A model generated the notes under the pieces. That model was not told where the DNA came from. It worked only from the letters and a program-made list of their open reading frames with translations, and did not search any database. Positions 1 through 11,177 of a stretch of 64,000 bases of DNA are shown here, in pieces. Both the position numbers and the translations under genes were made by a program. Position 1 is the first letter of the stretch; each line of letters begins with the position of its first letter. Source of the stretch: Toxorhynchites rutilus septentrionalis. Taxonomy: Eukaryota; Arthropoda; Insecta; Diptera; Culicidae. The DNA is taken from positions 183,649,983-183,713,982 of the forward strand of contig NC_073746.1 of NCBI RefSeq assembly GCF_029784135.1, in the 5' to 3' direction.

Positions 1-240
1 CCACCGAACTGAACAGTCGCAATCCCATTTATTTTCTGCCACCGGACTGAACAGAGCATCGCATCGCATCGCATCGCATTCCCCAGGCAGCTTGGTTTTG
101 ATGGCTATGTTGGGGAAACCGTGCCAATCAAAACGGGGTTGTTAGGGCGTTTAGATGACTATATTTTCTCTTTCAATCCCATTTATTTTCTGCCACCGGA
201 CTGAACAGTCGCAATCCCATTTTTTTTCTGCCACCGGACT

Positions 241-1106
241 GAACAGAGCATCGCATAGCATCGCATAGCATCGCATCGCATCGCATCGCATCGCATCACA
301 TCGCATCGCATCGCATCGTATCGCATCGCATCGCATTCCCCAGGCAGCTTGGTTTTGATGGATATGTTGGGGAAACCGTGCCAATCAAAACGGGGTTGAT
401 AGGGCGTTTAGATAACTATATTTTCTCTTTCAATCCCATTTCTTCTCTGCCACCGGACCACCGGAGAATCCCATTTACTTTCTGCCACCGGACTGAACAG
501 AGGCAATCCCATTTCTTTTCTGCCATCGAACTGAACAGTGGTTTATTAGCCGGTGCCCGCTCGGAAATTAATTTAGTTGCATTTGCAATGTGATAGGAAA
601 ATAGTTTCTCTCGCTCGCTCGCCTAAATACTATGTTCTTCACTCTCAATCCCATTTCTTCTCAGCCACCGGACTGAACAGTGGCAATAACATTTATTTTC
701 TGCCACCGTACTGAACAGTGGCACTGAACTCTCACTCGCTCCCCTAAATACTATCGCATCGCATCGCATCGCATCGCATCGCATCGCATCGCATCGCATC
801 GCTTCGCATCGCATCGCATCGCATCGCATCGCATCGCATCGCATCGCATCGCATCGCATCGCATCGCATCGCATCGCATCGCATCGCATGGCATCGCATC
901 GCATCGCATCGCATCGCATCACATCGCATCGCATCGCATCAAATCGCATTCCCCAGGCAGCTTGGTTTTGATGGCTATGTTGGGGAAACCGTGCCAATCA
1001 AAACGGGGTTGATAGAGCGTTTAGATAACTATATTTTCTCTTTCAATCCCATTTCTTCTCTGCCACCGGACTGAACAGTGGCAATCCCATTTATTTTCTG
1101 CCACCG
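241..1106. repeat. segmental duplication within satellite, copy 1
   Basis: This ~866-bp block recurs 2,280 bp downstream at 2521-3386, almost base for base, including the long pentamer array. The two arrays have equal total length, but their marker variants are displaced: a GCTTC variant lies at 801 in one and at 3086 (offset 2,285) in the other. Confidence 0.8.
754..949. repeat. (GCATC)n pentamer array, about 39 units
   Basis: Nearly uninterrupted pentamers with a few one-base variants (GCTTC, GCATG, ACATC, AAATC). It is flanked on the left by 'CTAAATACTAT' and on the right by the CCCCAGGCAGCTTGG core. Confidence 0.95.
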
Positions 1107-1979
1107 TACTGAACAGTGGCAATCCCATTTATTTTCTGCCACCGCACTGAACAGAGCATCGCATCGCATCGCATCGCATCGCATCGCGTCGCATCGCATC
1201 ACATCGCATTCCCCAGGCAGCTTGGTTTTGATGGCTATGTTGGGGAAACCGTGCCAATCAAAACGGGATTGATAGGGCATTTAGATAACTATATTTTCTC
1301 TTTCAATCCCATTTTGTCTCTGCCACCGGACCACCGGAGAATCCCATTTATTTTCTGCCACCTGACTGAACAGAGGCAATCCCATTTCTTTTATGCCAAC
1401 GGACTGAACAGTGGTTTATTAGCCGGAGCCCGCTCGGAAATTAATTTAGTTGCATTTGCAATGTGATAGGAGCACAGCTCTCACTCGCTCTCCTAAATAC
1501 TATTTTCTTCTCATTCAATCCCATTTCTTCTCTGCCACCGGACTGAACAGTGGCAATCCCATTTATTTTCTGCCACCGTACTGAACAGTGGCAATCCCAT
1601 TTATTTTCTGCCACCGCACTGAACAGAGCATCGCATCGCATCGCATCGCATCGCATCGCGTCGCATCGCATCACATCGCATTCCCCAGGCAGCTTGGTTT
1701 TGATGGCTATGTTGGGGAAACCGTGCCAATCAAAACGGGATTGATAGGGCATTTAGATAACTATATTTTCTCTTTCAATCCCATTTTGTCTCTGCCACCG
1801 GACCACCGGAGAATCCCATTTATTTTCTGCCACCTGACTGAACAGAGGCAATCCCATTTCTTTTATGCCAACGGACTGAACAGTGGTTTATTAGCCGGAG
1901 CCCGCTCGGAAATTAATTTAGTTGCATTTGCAATGTGATAGGAGCACAGCTCTCACTCGCTCTCCTAAATACTATTTTC
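1036..1979. repeat. 472-bp direct tandem duplication
   Basis: Sequence from about 1036-1507 is repeated at about 1508-1979 with an offset of exactly 472 bp. Both copies contain a short pentamer array with the same GCGTC variant, so the whole composite unit was copied recently. A third, slightly altered copy starts near 3550. Confidence 0.85.
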
Positions 1980-2520
1980 TTCTCATTCAATCCCATTTCT
2001 TCTCTGCCACCGGACTGAATAGTGGCAATCCCATTTATTTTCTGCCACCGGACTGAACAGAGCATCGCATCGCATCGCATCGCATCGCATCGCATCGCAT
2101 CGCATCGCATTCCCCAGGCAGCTTGGTTTTGATGGCTATGTTGGGGAAACCGTGCCAATCAAAACGGGGTTGTTAGGGCGTTTAGATAACTATATTTTCT
2201 CTTTCAATCCCATTTATTTTCTGCCACCGGACTGAACAGTCGCAATCCCATTTTTTTTCTGCCACCGGACTGAACAGAGCATCGCATAGCATCGCATCGC
2301 ATCGCATCGCATCGCATCGCATCACATCGCATCGCATCGCATCGTATCGCATCGCATCGCATTCCCCAGGCAGCTTGGTTTTGATGGATATGTTGGGGAA
2401 ACCGTGCCAATCAAAACGGGGTTGATAGGGCGTTTAGATAACTATATTTTCTCTTTCAATCCCATTTCTTCTCTGCCACCGGACCACCGGAGAATCCCAT
2501 TTATTTTCTGCCACCGGACA

Positions 2521-3386
2521 GAACAGAGCATCGCATAGCATCGCATCGCATCGCATCGCATCGCATCGCATCGCATCACATCGCATCGCATCGCATCGTA
2601 TCGCATCGCATCGCATTCCCCAGGCAGTTTGGTTTTGATGGATATGTTGGGGAAACCGTGCCAATCAAAACGGGGTTGATAGGGCGTTTAGATAACTATA
2701 TTTTCTCTTTCAATCCCATTTCTTCTCTGCCACCGGACCACCGGAGAATCCCATTTACTTTCTGCCACCGGACTGAACAGAGGCAATCCCATTTCTTTTC
2801 TGCCATCGAACTGAACAGTGGTTTATTAGCCGGTGCCCGCTCGGAAATTAATTTAGTTGCATTTGCAATGTGATAGGAAAATAGTTTCTCTCGCTCGCTC
2901 GCCTAAATACTATGTTCTTCACTCTCAATCCCATTTCTTCTCAGCCACCGGACTGAACAGTGGCAATAACATTTATTTTCTGCCACCGTACTGAACAGTG
3001 GCACTGAACTCTCACTCGCTCCCCTAAATACTATCGCATCGCATCGCATCGCATCGCATCGCATCGCATCGCATCGCATCGCATCGCTTCGCATCGCATC
3101 GCATCGCATCGCATCGCATCGCATCGCATCGCATCGCATCGCATCGCATCGCATCGCATCGCATCGCATCGCATCGCATCGCATCGCATCGCATCGCATC
3201 GCATCACATCGCATCGCATCGCATCGCATTCCCCAGGCAGCTTGGTTTTGATGGCTATGTTGGGGAAACCGTGCCAATCAAAACGGGGTTGATAGAGCGT
3301 TTAGATAACTATATTTTCTCTTTCAATCCCATTTCTTCTCTGCCACCGGACTAAACAGTGGCAATCCCATTTATTTTCTGCCACCG
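2521..3386. repeat. segmental duplication within satellite, copy 2
   Basis: Second copy of the 241-1106 block, offset 2,280 bp. The outer halves are practically identical; differences are single substitutions plus shifted variant positions inside the pentamer array. Confidence 0.8.
3034..3229. repeat. (GCATC)n pentamer array, copy 2
   Basis: Counterpart of the array at 754-949, with the same overall length but a different arrangement of variant pentamers. Confidence 0.95.
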
Positions 3387-6333
3387 GACTGAACAGAGCA
3401 TCGCATCGCATCACATTGCATTCTCCAGGTAGCTTGGTTTTGATGGCTATGTTGGGGAAACCGTGCCAATCAAAACGGGGTTGATAGGGCGTTTAGATAA
3501 CTATATTTTCTCTTTCAATCCCATTTCTTCTCTGCCACCGGACTGAACAGTGGCAATCCCATTTATTTTCTGCCACCGTACTGAACAGTGGCAATCCCAT
3601 TTATTTTCTGCCACCGGACTGAACAGAGCATCGCATCGCATCGCATCGCATCGCGTCGCATCGCATCACATCGCATTCCCCAGGCAGCTTGGTTTTGATG
3701 GCTATGTTGGGGAAACCGTGCCAATCAAAACGGGATTGATAGGGCATTTAGATAACTATATTTTCTCTTTCAATCCCATTTTGTCTCTGCCACCGGACCA
3801 CCGGAGAATCCCATTTATTTTCTGCCACCTGACTGAACAGAGGCAATCCCATTTCTTTTCTGCCAACGGACTGAACAGTGGTTTATTAGCCGGAGCCCGC
3901 TCGGAAATTAATTTAGTTGCATTTGCAATGTGATAGGAGCACAGCTCTCACTCGCTCTCCTAAATACTATTTTCTTCTCATTCAATCCCATTTCATCTCT
4001 GCCACCGGACTGAACAGTGGCAATCCCATTTATTTTCTGCCACCGTACTGAACAATGGCAATCCCATTTATTTTCTGCAACCGGACTGAACAGAGGCAAT
4101 CCCATTTTTTTTCTGCCACCGGACTGAACAGAGCATCGCATAGCATCGCATCGCATCGCATCGCATTACATCGCATCGCATCGCATCGTATCGCATCGCA
4201 TCGCATTCCCCAGGCAGCTTGGTTTTGATGGATATGTTGGGGAAACCGTGCCAATCAAACCGGGGTTGATAGGGCGTTTAGATAACTATATTTTCTCTCC
4301 ATTTCTTCTCTGCCACCGGACCACCGGAGAATCCCATTTATTTTCTGCCACCGGACTGAACAGAGGCAATCCCATTTCTTTTCTGCCATCGGACTGAACA
4401 GTGGTTTATTAGCCGATGCCCGCTCGGAAATTAATTTAGTTGCATTTCCAATGTGATAGGAGCACAGCTCTCACTCGCTCTCCTAAATACTATTTTCTTC
4501 TCTTTCAATCCCATTTCTTCTCCGCCACCGGACTGAACAGTGGCAATCCCATTTATTTTCTGCCACCGTACTGAACAATGGCAATCCCATTTATTTTCTG
4601 CAACCGGACTGAACAGAGTCAATCCCATTTCTTTTCTGCCATCGGACTGAACAGTGGTTTATTAGCCGGTGTCCGCTCGGAAATTAATTTAATAGCAATT
4701 GCAATGTGATAGGAGCACAGTTTCTCTCACTCGCTCCCTTGGTTTTGATGGCTATGTTGGGGAAACCGTGCCAATCAAAACGGGGTTGTTAGGGCGTTTA
4801 GATAACTATATTTTCTCTTTCAATCCCATTTATTTTCTGCCACCGGACTGAACAGTCGCAATCCCATTTTTTTTCTGCCACCGGACTGAACAGAGCATCG
4901 CATAGCATCGCATCGCATCGCATCGCGTCGCATCACATCGCATCGCATCGCATCGCATCGTATCGCATTCCCCAGGCAGCTTGGTTTTGATGGATATGTT
5001 GGGGAAACCGTGCCAATCAAAACGGGGTTGATAGGGCGTTTAGATAACTATATTTTCTCTTTCAATCCCATTTCTTCTCTGCCACCGGTCCACCGGAGAA
5101 TCCCATTTATTTTCTGCCACCGGACTGAACAGAGGCAATCCCATTTCTTTTCTGCCATCGGACTGAACAGTGGTTTATTAGCCGGTGCTCGCTCGGAAAT
5201 TAAGTTAGTTGCATTTGCAATGTGATAGGAGCACAGCTCTCACTCGCTCTCCTAAATACTATTTTCTTCTCTTTCAATCCCATTTCTTCTCTGCCACCGG
5301 ACTGAACAGTGGCAATCCCATTTATTTTCTGCCACCGTACTGAACAATGGGAATCCCATTTATTTTCTGCAACCGGACTGAACAGAGGCAATCCCATTTC
5401 TTTTCTGCCATCGAACTGAACAGAGGCAATCCCATTTCTTTTCTGCCATCGGACTGAACAGTGGTTTAGTAGCCGGTGCCCGCTCGGAAAATAATTTTGT
5501 GATAGGAGCACAGTTTCTCTCACTCGCTCCCCTCGCTCGCTCTTCTCTTTCAATCCCATTTCTTCTCTGCCACCGGACTGAACAGTGGCAATCCCATTTA
5601 TTTTCTGCAACCGGACTGAACAGAGGCAATCCCATTTCTTTTCTGCCATCGGACTGAACAGTGGTTTATTAGCCGGTGCCCGCTCGGAAATTAATTTAAT
5701 AGCAATTGCAATGTGACAAGAAAACAGTTTCTCTCACTCGCTCCCCCAAATACTATGATCTTCTCTCTAAATCCCATTTCTTCTCTGCCACCGGACAATG
5801 CCAGTGGCAATCCCATTTATTTTCAGCTACCGGACTGAACAGAGGCAATCCCATTTCTTTTCTGCCATCGGACTGAACAGTGGTTTATTAGCCATCGCAT
5901 CGCATCGCATCGCATTCCCCAGGCAGCTTGGTTTTGATGGCTATGTTGGGGAAACCGTGCCAATCAAAACGGGGTTGATAGGACGTTTGGATAACTATAT
6001 TTTCTCTTTCAATCCCATTTCTTCTCTGCCACCGGACCACCGGAGAATCCCATTTATTTTCTGCCACCGGACTGAACAGAGGCAATCCCATTTCTTTTCT
6101 GCCATCGGCCTGAACAGTGGTTTATTAGCCGGTGCCCGCTCGGAAATTAATTTAGTTGCATTTGCAATGTGATAGGAAAATAGTTTCTCTCGCTCGCTCG
6201 CCTAAACACTATGTTCTTCTCTCTCAATCCCATTTCTTCTCAGCCACCGGACTGAACAGTGGCAATCACATTTATTTTCTGCCACCGTACTGAACAGTGG
6301 CACTGAACTCTCACTCGCTCCCCTAAATACTAT

Positions 6334-6470
6334 CGCATCGCATCGCATCGCATCGCATCGCATCGCATCGCATCGCATCGCATCGCATCGCATCGCATCG
6401 CATCGCATCGCATCGCATCGCATCACATCGCATCGCATCGCATCGCATCGTATCGCATCGCATCGCATTC
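6334..6470. repeat. (GCATC)n pentamer array
   Basis: About 27 pentamers with ACATC and GTATC variants near the right end, again followed by the CCCCAGGCAGCTTGG core. Confidence 0.95.
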
Positions 6471-8571
6471 CCCAGGCAGCTTGGTTTTGATGGCTATGTT
6501 GGGGAAACCGTGCCAATCAAAACGGGGTTGATAGGGCGTTTAGATAACTATATTTTCTCTTTCAATCCCATTTCTTCTCTGCCACCGGACCACCGGAGAA
6601 TCCCATTTATTTTCTGCCACCGGACTGAACAGAGGCCATCCCATTTCTTTTCTGCCATCGGACTGAACAGTGGTTTATTAGCCGGTGCTCGCTCGGAAAT
6701 TAATTTAGTTGCATTTGCAATGTGATAGGAGCATAGCTCTCACTCGCTCTCTTAAATACTATTTTCTTCTCTTTCAATCCCATTTCTTCTCTGCCACCGG
6801 ACTGAACAGTGGCAATCCCATTTATTTTCTGCCACCGGACTGAACAGAGGCAATCCCATTTCTTTTCTGCCATCGAACAGAACAGAGGCAATCCCTTTTC
6901 TTTTCTGCCATCGGACTGAACAGTGGTTTATTAGCCGGTGCCCGCTCGGAAATTAATTTAGTGATAGGAGCACAGTTTCTCTCACTCGCTCCCCTAAATA
7001 CTATGTTCTTCTCTTTCAATCCCATTTCTTCTCTGCCACCGTACTGAACAGTGGCTATCCCATTTATTTTCTGCAACCGGACTGAACAGAGGCAATCCCA
7101 TTTCTTTTCTGCCATCGGACTGAACAGTGGTTTATTAGCCGGTGCCCGCTCGGAAATTAATTTAATAGCAATTGCAATGTGATAAGAAAACAGTTTCTCT
7201 CACTCGCTCCCCTAAATACTATGTTCTTCTCTCTCAATCCCATTTCTTCTCTGCCACCAGCTACCGGACTGAACAGTGGCAATCCCATTTCTTTTCTGCC
7301 ATCGGACTGAACAGTGGTATATTAGCCATCGCATCGCATTCCCCAGGCAGCTTGGTTTTGATGGCTATGTTGGGGAAACCGTGCCAATCAAAACGGGGTT
7401 GATAGGGCGTTTAGATAACTATATTTTCTCTTTCAATCCCATTTCTTCTCTGCCACCGGACTGAACAGTGGCAATCCCATTTATTTTCTGCCACCGGACT
7501 GAACAGAGGCAATCCCATTTCTTTTCTGCCATCGGACTGAACAGTGGTTTATTAGCCATCGCATCGCATTCCCCAGGCAGCTTGGTTTTGATGGCTATGT
7601 TGGGGAAACCGTGCCAATCAAAACGGGGTTGATAGGGCGTTTAGATAACTATATTAATCGCACCCCCAAATACTATGATCTTCTCTCTAAATCCCATTTC
7701 TTCTCTGCCACCGGACAATGCCAGTGGCAATCCCATTTATTTTCAGCTACCGGACTGAACAGAGGCAATCCCATTTCTTTTCTGCCATCGGACTGAACAG
7801 TGGTTTATTAGCCATCGCATCGCATCGCATCGCATTCCCCAGGCAGCTTGGTTTTGATGGCTATGTTGGGGAAACCGTGCCAATCAAAACGGGGTTGATA
7901 GGGCGTTTAGATAACCATATTTTCTTTTTCAATCCCATTTCTTCTCTGCCACCGGACTGAACAGTGGCAATCCCATTTATTTTCTGCCACCGGACTGAAC
8001 AGAGGCAATCCCATTTCTTTTCTGCCATCGGACTGAACAGTGGTTTATTAGCCGGTGCCCGCTCGGAAATTAATTTAGTTGCATTTGCAATGTGATAGGA
8101 AAATAGTTTCTCTCGCTCGCTCGCCTAAATACTATGTTCTTCTCTCTCAATCCCATTTCTTCTCTGCCACCGTACTGAACAGTGGCAATCCCATTTATTT
8201 TCTGCAACCGGACTGAACAGAGGCAATCCCATTTCTTTTCTGCCATCGGACTGAACAGTGGTTTATTAGCCTACGCATCGCATCGCATTCCCCAGGCAGC
8301 TTGGTTTTGATGGCTATGTTGGGGAAACCGTGCCAATCAAAACAGGGTTGATAGGGCGTTTAGATAACTATATTTTCTCCTTCAATCCCATTTCTTCTCT
8401 GCCACCGGACTGAACAGTGGCAATCCCATTCATTTTCTGCCACCGGACTGAACAGTGGAAATCCCATTTCTTCTCTACCACCGGACTGAACCGTGGCAAT
8501 CCCATTTATTTTCTGTCGTCGGACTGAACAGTGACAATCCCATTTATTTTCTGCCACCGGACTGAACAGAG

Positions 8572-8759
8572 TATCGCATCGCATCGCATCGCATCGCATC
8601 GCATCGCATCGCATCGCATCGCATCGCCTCGCATCGCATCGCCTCGCATCGCATCGCATCGCATCGCATCGCATCGCATCGCATCGCATCGCATCGCATC
8701 GCATCGCATCGCATCGAATCGAATCGCATCGCATCGCATCGCATCGCATCGCATCGCAT
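8572..8759. repeat. (GCATC)n pentamer array with GCCTC and GAATC variants
   Basis: Last long pentamer array of the block. GCCTC variants occur twice 15 bp apart (near 8627 and 8642), as expected if a three-unit piece was duplicated by slippage. Confidence 0.95.
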
Positions 8760-9278
8760 TCCCCAGGCAGCTTGGTTTTGATGGCTATGTTGGGGAATCC
8801 GTGCCAATCAAAACGGGATTGATAGGACGTTTAGATAACTATATTTTCTCTTTCAATCCCATTTCTTCTCTGCCACCGGACTGAACAGTGGCAATCCCAT
8901 TTCTTTTCTGCCATCGGACTGAACAGTGGTTTATTAGGCGGCGGTGACACTGGATGCAGAAAAGTGGTCGTACGAATTGTATGCAATAGTGAAGCTAAAC
9001 AACCACATTGAGTTGTATTGGTGTGGTTACATTGCTTCCCCCTTGCTTCGTTCGTATTCGTCAGCTTCTATCTAACAAAATTGTTTGTTTCTATTCGTAC
9101 AATCAAATTTTCGTGCGTACTCCTATCCAAAGTAACCTTAGCCTTAGTCATCGCAACGCATCGCATCGCATCCCATTCCCCAGGCAGCTTGGTTTTGATG
9201 GCTATGTTGGGGAAACCGTGCCAATCAAAACTATGACTATGTTGGGGAAACCGTGCCAATCAAAAAGAATGAGTAGGT

Positions 9279-9299
9279 TATATCTATGATATAACCGCA
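9279..9299. repeat. perfect 21-bp palindrome at the end of the dispersed repeat
   Basis: Arms GGTTATATC and GATATAACC flank TAT. The same palindrome, followed or preceded by 'CCGCAAGG', recurs near 11520, 14840, 15690 and, with one base changed, 18050. It is always next to the same end of the dispersed repeats. Confidence 0.8.
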
Positions 9300-9837
9300 A
9301 GGTTCACGTGGAACTACCTTAGCTTAGCAATCATTCGTTTGTATTGATTAAATTCTTGATTGAATGAAACAGTTTCCAAATTCAATTGAGTTCAATATAT
9401 TTGCTCTGTGAGTGAAAAAAATGAACAAATGCCGTGTAAAGTCAATTCATTTATTGTGATTGATTGTTCTTCGTTACAAGTAAATTTAATGACGGACCTT
9501 TTACGTTTGGTATGATGACTAGAACAAAATACATGTACGGAAGAATTATCAAACGTTTGATGAACCAGCCTAAGGCTGAAAATCTTTCCAATATAGACAA
9601 AAAAAAATTATCAAACGATTATTTTATTTTACATTTCCCTCTGAAGTTTACATCCCAAAAGTGTACATACTTCTCGAATCTCGAATTTGCTTGAAACTGG
9701 GAAGTTCATTCGCTTCAAGTGGCTGCACGATTTTCCCATGTTCCTAAGTTTAGAAGATCATGTTAGGACAGACATATTCCACTCTGCACAAAGGCAAGCG
9801 AGGACAAAAGTACTCGCAGTTTGCATTTATTTGCAGA

Positions 9838-10345
9838 GCCGATTTCCCCAGAAACCTCGGTTTTGAAGTCTGTGTTAGGGAAACACATTTCAATCGGAAC
9901 AAAAATACCCCCGATTTGTATGACTTCGCAATGCCGATTTCCCCACGCTTCATGGATTTGAAGTCTGTGTTAGGGAAACACATTCCAGCCGGAACAAAAA
10001 TACCCCCGACTTGCATGAATTTGAAATACCGATTTCTCCAGGCACCTTGGTTTAGAAATCTCTATTAGGGAACACATTTCGGTGGGAACAAAAGCTCCCC
10101 CTACTTTCGTGTGTTCTTTTTCTTCTTTTTGGCTTTAAGAGGGTTTAAACTTTTCAGTTCACTCGCCTCTAGGCTCTTTCGTGTGTTTGCAATGCCGATT
10201 TCGCTGCTTGGTTTTAAAGTCTGTGTTAGGGAACATTTTTCGATGAGAACAAAAGTCCCCCTACTTTCATGTATTTGCAATGCCGATTTCCCCAAGGCTG
10301 CTTGGTTTTGATGGCTGTGTTAGGGAAACCGTAAATCGGGCCAAT
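9838..10345. repeat. 95-bp tandem repeat array
   Basis: The marker GCCGATTTCCCC or a close variant starts at 9838, 9933, 10028, 10194 and 10282. The first three are exactly 95 bp apart. Each unit continues with a CTTGGTTTTGA-type segment, 'GTCTGTGTTAGGGAAACACA' and 'GGAACAAAAATACCCCC'. The last unit has changed to 'TTTTGATGGCTGTGTTAGGG', which is nearly the core of the large satellite upstream. Confidence 0.8.
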
Positions 10346-10450
10346 CAAAACGATGCAGTTAGGGCGTTTAGATAACGCCTAATATTTTACAGTTATTCAA
10401 TTGTTTATCTAATGAAAAACAACATTTTGTTTTATTTGTTATTATACATT

Positions 10451-11177
10451 GCATTGCATCGCATCGCATCGCATCGCATCGCATCGCATCGCATCGCATT
10501 CCCCAGGCAGCTTGGTTTTGATGGCTATGTTGGGGAAACCGTGCCAATCAAAACGGGGTTGATAGGGCGTTTAGATAACTATATTTTCTCTTTCAATCCC
10601 ATTTCTTCTCTGCCACCGGACTGAACAGAGCATCGCATCGCATTGCATCGCATCGCATCGCATCGCATCGCATCGCATCGCATCGCATTCCCCAGGCAGC
10701 TTGGTTTTGATGGCTATGTTGGGGAAACCGTGCCAATCAAAACGGGATTGATAGGGCGTTTAGATAACTATATTTTCTCTTTCAATCCCATTTCTTCTCT
10801 GCCACCGGACTGAACAGTGGCAATCCCAATCCCATCGCATCGCATTCCCCAGGCAGCTTGGTTTTGATGGCTATGTTGGGGAAACCGTGCCAATCAAAAC
10901 GGGATTGATAGGGCGTTTAGATAACTATATTTTCTCTTTCAATCCCATTTCTTCTCTGCCACCGGACTGAACAGTGGCAATCCCAATCCCATCGCATCGC
11001 ATTCCCCAGGCAGCTTGGTTTTGATGGCTATGTTGGGGAAACCGTGCCAATCAAAACGGGATTGATAGGGCGTTTAGATAACTATATTTTCTCTTTCAAT
11101 CCCATTTCTTCTCTGCCACCGGACTGAACAGTGGCAATCCCATTTCTTTTCTGCCATCGGACTGAACAGTGGTTTAT
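10451..11177. repeat. satellite units between the two dispersed-repeat copies
   Basis: Pentamer arrays (10452-10500 and 10630-10688) alternate with the core. Two further units repeat with a period of about 158 bp (GCATCGCATTCCCCAGG at about 10833 and 10991). Same family as 1-8934. Confidence 0.85.

Larger units (their letters stand above)
1..8934. repeat. composite satellite array (pentamer plus 38-bp and core repeats)
   Basis: The whole stretch is built from three elements in varying order. They are (i) a GCATC pentamer array, (ii) a core of about 120 bp that begins CCCCAGGCAGCTTGG and contains 'GTTTTGATGGC' and the near-inverse 'GCCAATCAAAAC', and (iii) a 38-bp sub-repeat containing 'TGCCACCGGACTGAACAG' and 'CAATCCCATTT'. 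A fourth module, beginning 'TTTATTAGCCGG' and ending 'CTCGCTC..CTAAATACTAT', alternates with these. Because 5 and 3 are coprime, the pentamer has no stop codon in any frame, which explains the many MRCDA- and ASHRI-type reading frames; none is a real gene. The core resembles the last unit of the 95-bp array at 10.28 kb and was probably derived from it. Confidence 0.9.
8935..10450. repeat. dispersed repeat, copy A (carries 95-bp array)
   Basis: A complex repeat found in direct copy at 11178-13048 and in inverted or partial form at 13892-14818, 15240-15717 and 63006-64000. It contains a short palindrome near 9279-9299, an AT-rich stretch with a 76-codon open frame (no support as a gene), the 95-bp array, and a tail that ends where the GCATC satellite begins. 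The terminal sequence seen in the complete copy at 13892 is missing here, so this copy is truncated by the satellite. Confidence 0.75.

Noticed and set aside
151..8884. Dozens of open frames reading MRCDAMRCDA or ASHRIASHRI
   Set aside because: They come from the GCATC pentamer, which cannot form a stop codon in any frame, and from duplicated satellite units. No start context, no domain, no splice structure.
9464..9694. 76-codon frame present in three copies (9464, 11707, 15283 on the minus strand)
   Set aside because: Its repetition follows from the dispersed repeat. It starts with a non-ATG codon at 9464, has no domain, and the copies differ mainly by neutral-looking changes.
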